From: Desertifilum tharense IPPAS B-1220
GTDB lineage: Bacteria; Cyanobacteriota; Cyanobacteriia; Cyanobacteriales; Desertifilaceae
NCBI RefSeq assembly: GCF_001746915.1
Contig: NZ_MJGC01000049.1
Span: forward strand, 22,490 to 86,489
Direction: 5' to 3'
Length of the DNA: 64,000 bases
A model generated the notes under the pieces. The model saw nothing but the letters and a program-made list of their open reading frames with translations, searched no databases and was not told the origin of the DNA. Positions 1 to 7,468 of the stretch are shown piece after piece; the stretch's first letter is position 1, and every line of letters starts with the position of its first letter. The translations under genes and the position numbers were made by a program.

Positions 1-83
1 CTTTGAATGTCGATGGCTGGAGCGATCGACCCCCTCAAACCCAATCAGCCCCTAACAAAGACGCAGTTACAAGGAGAAGATCG

Positions 84-593
84 TTGGATTTATCGCGCAT
101 TCCCCCTCAGCCTAAACCCGGTGTTGTGAATGTCTTGATCGAGATCACAGCCGGAAGCAAAAACAAATATGAGTATGATAAAGACCTACAAGCCTTTGCT
201 TTAGATCGGGTACTTTACTCTTCGGTAAAATATCCCTATGACTATGGTTTCATCCCCAACACCCTGGCTGACGATGGCGATCCCCTCGATGGCATGGTGA
301 TCATGGATGAACCAACCTTTCCTGGGTGCATTATTGCGGCGCGACCGATTGGGTTATTGGAGATGGAAGACGGCGGCGATCGTGATGAAAAGCTGTTGTG
401 CGTTCCGGACAAAGATCCGAGATACGCTCACGTCAAATCGATCAAAGACCTCGCACCGCATCGGCTGGCAGAAATTGCAGAGTTTTTTGGCAGCTACAAA
501 AACTTAGAAAAGAAAACCGTGAAAATTGGTGAATGGAAAGATGCCGATCGAGTAATGTCGTTGGTCGAACAATGTATTAAAGCCGCTGGTTAA
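84..593 (+). CDS. ppa: inorganic pyrophosphatase
   Basis: Family I soluble pyrophosphatase that hydrolyses PPi to phosphate in the cytoplasm and so pulls biosynthetic reactions forward. The start is TTG at 84: AAGGAG lies at 71-76 with 7-nt spacing, and this start gives 169 aa beginning MDLSRIP, as I recall for cyanobacterial enzymes. An in-frame TTG at 3 would add 27 unconserved residues. The metal-binding signature DDGDPLDG is at residues 63-70, and YDYGFIPNT precedes it. The gene stands alone; a possible terminator follows at 624-665. Length and motifs are those of an intact enzyme. Confidence 0.96.
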   Translation: MDLSRIPPQPKPGVVNVLIEITAGSKNKYEYDKDLQAFALDRVLYSSVKYPYDYGFIPNTLADDGDPLDGMVIMDEPTFPGCIIAARPIGLLEMEDGGDRDEKLLCVPDKDPRYAHVKSIKDLAPHRLAEIAEFFGSYKNLEKKTVKIGEWKDADRVMSLVEQCIKAAG

Positions 594-623
594 CAGCGAT
601 CCGGCCGTAAGAGCCTTCCTTGA

Positions 624-665
624 CAGCCTGTGCTTTTTTGATTTGGGTAGCTCAGGCTGCCTTTT
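624..665 (+). terminator. possible terminator after ppa
   Basis: CAGCCTG (624-630) pairs perfectly with CAGGCTG (653-659), followed by a short pyrimidine run containing TTTT. The loop of 22 nt is long and the T-run is poor, so this is only a plausible terminator. The rest of the 594-857 gap shows nothing else convincing. Confidence 0.4.
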
Positions 666-857
666 CCCCCCTAATAGCGCAGCCAATGCAATGAAACTCC
701 CCTTCCCTCGCGCTCATTCTAGGCAGAAATTGCGATCGCCTGATGACTCCCCAGAGTCATTGGCGATTCCCCGACGCGATCGAGAGGGATAATATTGCTT
801 AGATTCGTTCCTAGAAGAGTGAAGATTGCCCTCCAAATGGGCTAATAAAGCGTTCCT

Positions 858-1748
858 ATGCCAGATTCAGAACCCTCTGCACCAGAGCTACAACCTTCAA
901 CAGCAACCTGTCAGTTTACTGTTCAGTTTTGGGGTGTCCGAGGCGGTATTCCCACTCCCGGAAGTGAAACGGTGCGCTATGGGGGGAATACTTCCTGTAT
1001 TGAGATGCGAGTTGCCGATCGCCTTTTGATCTTTGATGCAGGAACGGGTTTGCGAGTGCTAGGCAAACATCTGTTGCGGCAACTCCCCGTTGAAGCTCAC
1101 TTATTTTTCACCCATTGCCATTGGGATCGCATTCAAGGCTTTCCCTTTTTCGTACCCGGCTTTATCCCTGGAAATCGCTTCCACCTCTACGGCGCATCCG
1201 CTACCAATGGAGCATCCCTCAAACAACGCCTCAACGAACAGATGCTTCCCCCAAACTTTCCGGTACCGATTCAAATCATGCAATCGGATCTAAAGTTTCA
1301 TGACATTTCTCCAGGCGATCGCCTTAGCTTACCCGATATTGCGATTGAAACAAGCTGTCTCAACGATTGCCATCACACCACAGGCTATCGAGTCACTTGT
1401 CAGGGGTATAGCGCCGTTTATGCCACCGATACCCTCTGTTTGCCCGATCGCATCAATCCCGGTCTTTTACACCTAGCCCGCGAAGCCAACCTGCTGATTT
1501 ATGATGCCACCTCAATGGCCCATCGCGCCAACGAGTTGCAACTGTGTCCCGACGAAGTGCAGGATTGGACGTGGAAAACCGGAATTGCGATCGCCAAAGA
1601 AGCCGGGGTGAAACAACTGGTGATTTGCCATCACGACCCCAGTCACAGCGACGATTTTCTGGATCGAGTCGAAACTCAACTGCAATCTGCTTTTCCCCAA
1701 GGCAAGCTCGCCAGGGAAGGCATGAGTTTAAACGTTTGTCAAGCCTAA
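858..1748 (+). CDS. MBL-fold metallo-hydrolase
   Basis: 296-aa protein of the metallo-beta-lactamase superfamily; the substrate is unknown. Visible motifs are FWGVRGGIPTPG near the N-terminus, RYGGNTSC, DAGTG (strand-end Asp), the metal-site region THCHWDRIQGFPFF at about residues 90-103, and later His residues in CHHTTGY and CHHDPSHSDD. The usual HxHxDH reads HCHWDR here, so the sixth position is Arg rather than His and one zinc site may be altered. No clear Shine-Dalgarno precedes the ATG. It converges on cnaT with only 3 bp between the stop codons. Whether it belongs to the nitrogen region is not evident. Confidence 0.75.
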   Translation: MPDSEPSAPELQPSTATCQFTVQFWGVRGGIPTPGSETVRYGGNTSCIEMRVADRLLIFDAGTGLRVLGKHLLRQLPVEAHLFFTHCHWDRIQGFPFFVPGFIPGNRFHLYGASATNGASLKQRLNEQMLPPNFPVPIQIMQSDLKFHDISPGDRLSLPDIAIETSCLNDCHHTTGYRVTCQGYSAVYATDTLCLPDRINPGLLHLAREANLLIYDATSMAHRANELQLCPDEVQDWTWKTGIAIAKEAGVKQLVICHHDPSHSDDFLDRVETQLQSAFPQGKLAREGMSLNVCQA

Positions 1749-1751
1749 TTT

Positions 1752-2828
1752 TTAGGGATGGGCTGAATAATTGAGGCGCTGGCTCTCCACCTGAGTTGCC
1801 AATTGCACCAGCTTATCGCGCACTTGTCCGCTAACAATCAAGCGTTCGGCGTGGGCTAAACCCGATTCGAGATCCGGACAAACCTGAGAACGCCACAAAT
1901 AAAACCCCCCATTCCAAATCGCCGATTTCAGCAGTTCGCTCGCTTCAGCTTGCAAAACCGCCCGCATCTGGTCAATCAACTCCGGGGTGGAATGAAACGG
2001 CACATCCGCTCCCGCCAACTCATAGTCGCGCGGATGCAAGAGAATGCGCTCAAAATCTTGAATTTCCGGCACATAGCAGCCGACGATCGCCGTGCGATCG
2101 CGCGAAAGGTCGCAACTCCCTTCCAACCCCTTAACCGTCGTAAACTGCTCCATTCCCCGCAGTTCCAAACAAGTCTTAAACATATTTTCCGTGGGCGGAT
2201 GCACGTATCCTGCAAACAAATGCTTGTCTCCCGCATAGGGACACCACATCAACTCCATCGTGGCAATCGGCGGACGCTTGCCAATCTGATCGCGATATTC
2301 CACAAACGCATGAGCCACCGGAAAATGTTGGGGAAGGTAAACAAACCCCACCCCCGTCGCTTCCAACACCTGCTGCACCTGGAAGAGCGATAAATCTCCC
2401 CATTCCACGCCCAAACCTTGCCAAACTTCCAGCAAAGGCACCCCGTACTTGGTCGGCATCCGTTCTCCGCCATGCAGGATAACCGGAACCTCGCAACAAG
2501 CTAGAATCAGAGCCGTTAAAGGACTAATGGGGGCCGTGCGCGATCGCCCATCGTAAGGCGAACCCAAAATTGCAGCACGCCTTCTTCGGCGACTCAACGG
2601 CAGCAGCTTTGGCCCCAATGCTTCGTAGGTATCGAGCATACCCGCCAATTCCTCGCCTGTGGGTCGTTTAATCCGATGGGCAATTAAAAATGCTCCAATT
2701 TGGGCGGGTTTAGCCTCTTGTAGCAACATGGCTCGCAATGCCTCTGCCGCTTCTAGGCGCGTTAAGTTTTCGCTAGTATGGGGGCCGCTGCCGACTTTTT
2801 TTAGAAGTTCTCGAAACGCATGACTCAT
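1752..2828 (-). CDS. cnaT: CnaT-like regulator of nitrate assimilation (anthranilate phosphoribosyltransferase family)
   Basis: 358-aa protein resembling anthranilate phosphoribosyltransferase (TrpD/YbiB fold), with an N-terminal helical domain and phosphoribosyl-binding segments such as HGGERMPTKYG. The ATG at 2828 is preferred over an upstream TTG at 2849 because AAGGG lies 7 nt before it and the protein then begins MSHAFRELLKK. In Anabaena PCC 7120 a gene of this family next to ntcB, cnaT, is needed for expression of the nir operon without being a nitrate enzyme (family knowledge, from memory). Here it lies 57 bp downstream of ntcB on the same strand, so co-transcription is likely. Tryptophan synthesis is the alternative role; the position argues for CnaT. 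Confidence 0.8.
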   Translation of the reverse strand: MSHAFRELLKKVGSGPHTSENLTRLEAAEALRAMLLQEAKPAQIGAFLIAHRIKRPTGEELAGMLDTYEALGPKLLPLSRRRRRAAILGSPYDGRSRTAPISPLTALILACCEVPVILHGGERMPTKYGVPLLEVWQGLGVEWGDLSLFQVQQVLEATGVGFVYLPQHFPVAHAFVEYRDQIGKRPPIATMELMWCPYAGDKHLFAGYVHPPTENMFKTCLELRGMEQFTTVKGLEGSCDLSRDRTAIVGCYVPEIQDFERILLHPRDYELAGADVPFHSTPELIDQMRAVLQAEASELLKSAIWNGGFYLWRSQVCPDLESGLAHAERLIVSGQVRDKLVQLATQVESQRLNYSAHP

Positions 2829-2885
2829 CGTTTTGCCCTTTTTCCTCAAGATTCGCCACGAGCGAAGTCACTCCAATCGGATGAC

Positions 2886-3827
2886 CTACAAATTTACCAT
2901 TGAGAGAGGATAGTCCATTGGAGGCGGAATTAACTTCAAGACTAGCTCGCGGAAATGCTGAATCGGGGGGACTTGCAAGCGATCGCGCGTGGTGACTAAA
3001 ACAACCTGCCGCATTAGTGGAGAGTCTTCCGCCGTGCTATTCCAGAGCGATCGCATCACCAGCAAGGGGTCTTCTTTAACGTATAACAGGGCAGAGTGGG
3101 GCAATAAAGCAATCAACTTGCCCTGACGCACCACGCCTCGAAAGGCATCGAGGGTATTGAGTTCTAAAGCCGCTTGCAAACTTAGCCCTTGCCTGAGAAA
3201 CATTTCCTGCACAAGACGTTGCATCCCGTAACCTTCTTTAAACACAACCTGGGGGTAAGACGCCAAAGCTTTCCAGGGGATTTGCTCGAATTGAGCCAGC
3301 GGGTGATTGGCGGCCATTAACACTTCAATGGGTTCTTCAAACAGCGGATCGACCACCATTTCTGCTCCGGAAGTCAGAAAGCGGTTTTGCATGACAAGGG
3401 CCAGATCCACCAATCCATCTTTTAACACTTTCAGGGCGCGATCGCTCCCCAAGGAGGTGACGCGCAATTGAACGTTGGGGAAATCCGAGCAAAACTGTTG
3501 CAATACGGGCGGTAAAGAATGGGCGCATAAAGAGGGAATGGCCGCAACACAGAGTTCGGGCTGTTTGCCAGCCAGCAGTTCGGAGATTTCCTGTAAGGAG
3601 GCTTGCCACTCTTGGCAAATTTTGCGGGCATGGGGCAAAAACCTTTCGCCTCCAATGGTTAACTTCGCTTGGGTCGATCGATGAAACAGTTGCACGCCTA
3701 AATCTGCTTCTAATCCTTGAATTTGACGGCTGATGGTTGATTGGGTAACTCCACAATTTCGGGCAGCTTGCTGAAAGTTTCCCGTTTCAGCAACTGATAA
3801 AAAAGCTTGCAACTGTTCCAGGCGCAT
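2886..3827 (-). CDS. ntcB: LysR-family activator of nitrate assimilation NtcB
   Basis: 313-aa LysR-type regulator. The N-terminal winged helix-turn-helix (about residues 1-60, with CGVTQSTISRQIQGLEADLG as recognition region) is followed by a LysR substrate-binding domain. NtcB senses nitrite and, together with NtcA, activates the nirA operon in cyanobacteria (established for Synechococcus PCC 7942 and Anabaena). The order nirB-ntcB divergent from nirA is the canonical one. The ATG at 3827 is well supported by the MRLEQLQAFL start. A perfect NtcA-type box lies only 6 bp upstream of this ATG. The gap to nirB is 90 bp, so the gene may be read both from the nirB promoter and from its own. Confidence 0.9.
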   Translation of the reverse strand: MRLEQLQAFLSVAETGNFQQAARNCGVTQSTISRQIQGLEADLGVQLFHRSTQAKLTIGGERFLPHARKICQEWQASLQEISELLAGKQPELCVAAIPSLCAHSLPPVLQQFCSDFPNVQLRVTSLGSDRALKVLKDGLVDLALVMQNRFLTSGAEMVVDPLFEEPIEVLMAANHPLAQFEQIPWKALASYPQVVFKEGYGMQRLVQEMFLRQGLSLQAALELNTLDAFRGVVRQGKLIALLPHSALLYVKEDPLLVMRSLWNSTAEDSPLMRQVVLVTTRDRLQVPPIQHFRELVLKLIPPPMDYPLSMVNL

Positions 3828-3833
3828 GACGTT

Positions 3834-3847
3834 GTAGCCAACACTAC
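3834..3847. promoter_or_regulatory. NtcA-type box at the ntcB start
   Basis: GTAGCCAACACTAC fits GTA-N8-TAC exactly. It ends 6 bp upstream of the ntcB ATG, too close to activate transcription of that ATG in the usual -41.5 geometry. Binding here could block transcription or translation initiation, or the match could be chance (about one per 4 kb is expected at random). Confidence 0.45.
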
Positions 3848-3917
3848 ATTCTTAAGGATGGTAAGACCTTAGCGAAATTGCAAGCAGGTTTTGGTAAGAG
3901 AGGATACGGACGGTTGT

Positions 3918-5207
3918 TCAAACTTTCAATTCTTGTAAAGCGGTGGCTACACCTTGGGCGAGTTCCGGTGACAGGCGGCTGTGGCTGAGTTGTTCTAGGT
4001 TGGGATAGGCTTCTAATTGTCGGAGGGCGGCGATCGCGTGGAGTTGAACGCTTTTGTCGCTATCGGCTAATAACTGAACTAAGGCGTCAAAGGCTTGGGG
4101 TTGTCCAAGCTGGCCTAAGCTCATGGCGATCGCTTGTTTGATCGGGGGAAACTGGACGTTGGGTAAGAATGAATTTAACAGTTGCAGTAGAATTTGGGTG
4201 GCTTGAATTTGGGTTTCAAGATCGGTGAGGCGACCTAATACCGAGATGATTTCGCGGAGCGCGGGCACTGGAGCGATGGCGATCGCGCTTTGGAGCTGTT
4301 CTAGGGCGATGGGGGTGCCAATCCATCCCAGGGCGCGGACGGCCTCAATTTGCAAGGGAACCGGGGTCTGAGGCGATTGCAGCAGGCGGGCTAGGGCGAT
4401 CGCGGCCGCTGGCGTTCCCAAACGGCTGAGGGCGATCGTGGCAGCTTGGCAAACCTCGAAGTTAAAGTCCCACAAGCGTTCTTGCAACAAGCTGACGAGA
4501 TCGAGTTGGGCCAGCAAATCGGAGCGCAAGCCTAAACCAATCGTGGCGGCTCGCCTGATGGGGGCGGCGGTATGTTTGAGCGCTTGCAACAACAGGGGGG
4601 TAATGGCTGGATCGGTTGAGTTGCTGAGGGCTTCTAAGGCCATTGCACAGAGGGCTGGATCGCCAGAGCTATAGCTGTCTTGCTGCAAAAACTCGCCGAC
4701 GACGTTCAAAAGCGGGGGAACGCTTGCCGGCCCGCCAATCACGCACAGGGAGCGCGTGGCAACCATTCGCGTCCGGGGTTCGGCTAGCAAGTCTGTGAGA
4801 GCGGCGATCGCGGCTGACCCAAAATTGGTGAGGGCGATCGCGGCGGTTGCAATTAAATCTTCCCCTTCAGAGGTTTTCAGTAGATTTACTAATGCCTCAA
4901 GGACAACGGGTTCGTGAAAGTCTCCTAAAATGCGGCTGACAAACCACCGCAATTCCCAGTCGGTTTGTTCGTCTTCTAGCAGCGCAATTAAAGGCGCGAT
5001 CGCACCCGTTCCCAGTTTTGGAAAGAGTTTGGCAATGTCCCATCTTTGCTGAAAGTCGCCCCAACTCAGTGCAGTTAAAGCAAACTCTAAAATCTGGGAA
5101 TACTCTTCACCCTCAAGACTTTCAGCTTGATTGAGAAGCCATTGCAGCCTAGTTACCGCATCTGTAGATTGGGGAGGCTGTAGGAGAGCTAAGTCGTTCT
5201 CTATCAT
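3918..5207 (-). CDS. nirB: HEAT-repeat protein NirB, partner of nitrite reductase
   Basis: 429-aa protein made almost entirely of HEAT/PBS-lyase-type repeats (alternating helices such as AVRALGWIGTP, AIAALRQLE and TIGLGLRSDL), with no catalytic motif, signal peptide or membrane segment. In cyanobacteria the gene divergent from nirA and upstream of ntcB is nirB. Its product is needed for full nitrite reductase activity and binds NirA in two-hybrid tests in Anabaena (established knowledge, from memory). It is unrelated to the NADH nitrite reductase NirB of enterobacteria. The ATG at 5207 follows an NtcA-type promoter with a predicted leader of about 40 nt. Assignment rests on repeat type plus position. 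Confidence 0.8.
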   Translation of the reverse strand: MIENDLALLQPPQSTDAVTRLQWLLNQAESLEGEEYSQILEFALTALSWGDFQQRWDIAKLFPKLGTGAIAPLIALLEDEQTDWELRWFVSRILGDFHEPVVLEALVNLLKTSEGEDLIATAAIALTNFGSAAIAALTDLLAEPRTRMVATRSLCVIGGPASVPPLLNVVGEFLQQDSYSSGDPALCAMALEALSNSTDPAITPLLLQALKHTAAPIRRAATIGLGLRSDLLAQLDLVSLLQERLWDFNFEVCQAATIALSRLGTPAAAIALARLLQSPQTPVPLQIEAVRALGWIGTPIALEQLQSAIAIAPVPALREIISVLGRLTDLETQIQATQILLQLLNSFLPNVQFPPIKQAIAMSLGQLGQPQAFDALVQLLADSDKSVQLHAIAALRQLEAYPNLEQLSHSRLSPELAQGVATALQELKV

Positions 5208-5254
5208 TATCGAATTTATGCGAGCATTAGCGCGTTTGCCATTGGCATCGCTTT

Positions 5255-5296
5255 ACTCTAGTCAGAGTTCTGCCGCAATTTCGTAACCTGCATTAC
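5255..5296 (-). promoter_or_regulatory. NtcA-activated promoter of nirB
   Basis: GTAACCTGCATTAC at 5283-5296 is a perfect GTA-N8-TAC NtcA box. Reading leftward, the -10 box TAGAGT (5260-5255, consensus TAN3T) begins after exactly 22 bp, which is the class II NtcA arrangement GTAN8TAC-N20-24-TAN3T. The start of transcription would be near 5248, about 40 nt before the nirB ATG. Confidence 0.75.
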
Positions 5297-5469
5297 ACAA
5301 TTGCCGCTGCTATGTAATTTCCAGATAACTTTTATCCTATTTTTGCATAACTCAAGCAGCGACCTTTCGCCTCTTAAGTAATGAAGACTTAACAATTCGC
5401 CCAAAGCCAGTCTAGTCCAGAAAAATCGGGTCTTTTAGCATCTTCCGATCGGAAGATTTCCACCCGCAT

Positions 5470-5499
5470 CATGCAAAGTTGCGATGATTTTCATGCAAA
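5470..5499 (+). promoter_or_regulatory. candidate NtcB-binding direct repeat upstream of nirA
   Basis: The octamer CATGCAAA occurs at 5470-5477 and again at 5492-5499, 22 bp apart (about two helical turns) and just upstream of the nirA NtcA box. NtcB of Synechococcus PCC 7942 is reported to need TGCA-containing repeats in the nirA promoter; equating these with that site is inference. Confidence 0.45.
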
Positions 5500-5522
5500 A
5501 AATTCATAATCCGAAATGTTTT

Positions 5523-5564
5523 GTAACTGAATATACGAATTCCCTTGGGGAGGTCGCCTAAGCT
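5523..5564 (+). promoter_or_regulatory. NtcA-activated promoter of nirA
   Basis: GTAACTGAATATAC at 5523-5536 is a perfect GTA-N8-TAC box. The -10 box TAAGCT (5559-5564, consensus TAN3T) follows after exactly 22 bp. Transcription should start near 5571, leaving an untranslated leader of about 230 nt before the nirA ATG at 5800. The leader contains a weak hairpin with a T-run at 5688-5713. This is the expected nitrogen-control promoter of the nir operon, activated by NtcA with 2-oxoglutarate. Confidence 0.8.
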
Positions 5565-5799
5565 GGCATCTAAATCAATCCCGAATGGGGTTTATCCAGT
5601 TTGAGATTAAAAATTTAACCGGGTCAATGACTTCAGCCCAGTAGAGCGTCATCCGATGGCTTGCAATCTGCCCTCAAGACCTTAGACCGCTCAATTCTCA
5701 AGCGCTCTTTTTTCTCAGTCCATTCCTCTAGTTAGACCTTCATTCGGTAGGGCTAATGCAGCGCGTTATCCCCCATGCAGTATTGAGAGCGGGAAGCTT

Positions 5800-7341
5800 A
5801 TGACAACGACCACCGCGAAACCGAGTACCCTCAACAAGTTTGAGAAATTCAAAGCCGAAAAAGACGGACTCGCCGTCAAGTCCGAAATCGAACAATTTGC
5901 GCGGATGGGTTGGGAAGCGATGGATGAAACCGATCGCGACCATCGCCTTAAGTGGCTTGGCGTGTTCTTCCGTCCCGTCACTCCCGGCAAATTCATGTTA
6001 CGGATGCGAATTCCCAACGGCATTCTCACCTCCCAACAGATGCGAGTGCTAGCAGAAATTGTCCAACGGTACGGCGAAGATGGTAACGCTGATATTACCA
6101 CAAGACAAAACCTGCAACTACGCGGAATTCGGATTGAAGATATTCCCGACATCTTCAATCGGTTTGAACAAGTCGGCTTAACCTCCGTCCAGTCCGGGAT
6201 GGACAACGTGCGAAACATTACCGGATCGCCCGTTGCTGGTATTGACCGCGACGAGTTGATTGACACGCGGGAATTGGTGCAAGCCGTCCAAGACACGATT
6301 ACCAACTCCGGTCAAGGCAACCCAGAGTTTACCAATTTACCGCGCAAATTCAACATTGCGATCGCCGGAGGGCGCGACAACTCCGTCCACGCCGAAATTA
6401 ACGACCTCGCCTTCCTCCCCGCCTATAAAGAGGGCACCCTTGGCTTCAACGTGATTGTAGGGGGCTTTTTCTCCGGGAAACGTTGCGAAGCGGCCATTCC
6501 TCTCAACGCCTGGGTAGAAGCGCACCAAGTCGTCGAACTCTGCCGAGTTGTCCTCGAAATTTACCGCGACTGCGGCTTAAGAGCCAACCGCCAAAAAGCC
6601 CGTCTCATGTGGCTGATTGATGAATGGGGAATCGAAAAATTCCGCAGCGAAGTAGACCAAAAACTCAGCTATCCCTTACAAACAGCCGCCCCCAAAGACG
6701 AAATTGACTGGGAAAAACGCGACCACATTGGCGTTTACCCCCAAAAGCAAGAGGGATATCATTACGTCGGCTTGCACGTTCCCGTCGGTCGCTTATTTGC
6801 CACAGACCTCTTCGATTTAGCCAGAGTCGCCGAGGTGTATGGTAGCGGCGAAATCCGCTTAACTGTCGAACAAAATATTATCATCCCGCAGATTCCCGAT
6901 TCTCGCTTGGAAACCTTCCTCGCAGAACCGCTACTGCAAAAATTCTCGACTCAGCCCGAACCCCTAAGCCGCGCCCTCGTTTCCTGTACGGGTTCTCAGT
7001 TTTGCAACTTTGCCCTGATTGAAACCAAAAATCGCGCTTTGGCAATGATTCGCGAACTCGAAGCCGAACTCTGTGTTCCCCAGTCCGTTCGCATTCACTG
7101 GACGGGATGCCCCAACTCTTGCGGACAACCCCAAGTTGCCGATATTGGCTTAATGGGAACCAAAACCCGCAAAGAGGGCAAAACCCTAGAAGGCGTAGAT
7201 TTATACATGGGCGGCAAAGTTGGCAAAGATGCTCACCTCGGTCAATGCGTGCAAAAAGGCATTCCCTGCGAAGACCTTAAGCCCATTTTACGTAACTTGT
7301 TAATCGAACGCTTTGGGGCAACGCCGAAGGTAGGCGCTTAA
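5800..7341 (+). CDS. nirA: ferredoxin-nitrite reductase
   Basis: 513-aa assimilatory nitrite reductase that reduces nitrite to ammonium with six electrons from ferredoxin, using siroheme coupled to a [4Fe-4S] cluster. It has the duplicated ferredoxin-like and sulfite/nitrite reductase layout (for example RTRQNLQLRG-type siroheme contacts, here TTRQNLQLRG, near residue 105). The four cluster cysteines are C396 and C402 (CTGSQFC) and C437 and C441 (CPNSC). The C-terminus is close to that of the plant and cyanobacterial enzyme, with no extra ferredoxin domain. It is the first gene of the operon and is followed after 127 bp by nrtA. The long leader and the NtcA promoter upstream indicate nitrogen control. 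Confidence 0.96.
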   Translation: MTTTTAKPSTLNKFEKFKAEKDGLAVKSEIEQFARMGWEAMDETDRDHRLKWLGVFFRPVTPGKFMLRMRIPNGILTSQQMRVLAEIVQRYGEDGNADITTRQNLQLRGIRIEDIPDIFNRFEQVGLTSVQSGMDNVRNITGSPVAGIDRDELIDTRELVQAVQDTITNSGQGNPEFTNLPRKFNIAIAGGRDNSVHAEINDLAFLPAYKEGTLGFNVIVGGFFSGKRCEAAIPLNAWVEAHQVVELCRVVLEIYRDCGLRANRQKARLMWLIDEWGIEKFRSEVDQKLSYPLQTAAPKDEIDWEKRDHIGVYPQKQEGYHYVGLHVPVGRLFATDLFDLARVAEVYGSGEIRLTVEQNIIIPQIPDSRLETFLAEPLLQKFSTQPEPLSRALVSCTGSQFCNFALIETKNRALAMIRELEAELCVPQSVRIHWTGCPNSCGQPQVADIGLMGTKTRKEGKTLEGVDLYMGGKVGKDAHLGQCVQKGIPCEDLKPILRNLLIERFGATPKVGA

Positions 7342-7403
7342 ACCCCAGCTTGGGCGACTCTGCCCAACCTCACCTTTTTTGTGATTCGCAAGCCCATTTT
7401 GTA

Positions 7404-7419
7404 CCGTTGTCTGCAACGG
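7404..7419 (+). other. intercistronic hairpin between nirA and nrtA
   Basis: CCGTTG-TCTG-CAACGG forms a perfect 6-bp stem with a 4-nt loop in the 127-bp gap between nirA and nrtA. No T-run follows, so a processing or stabilising element is more likely than a terminator. Confidence 0.4.
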
Positions 7420-7468
7420 CACAACTTCCGATTGCGCTTTTTTACACCCTCACCTCAAGAGTGCAACC

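Noticed and set aside
1950..2393. 147-aa open frame on the plus strand
   Set aside because: Lies entirely within cnaT on the other strand, has Arg/His-rich shadow composition and no ribosome-binding site.
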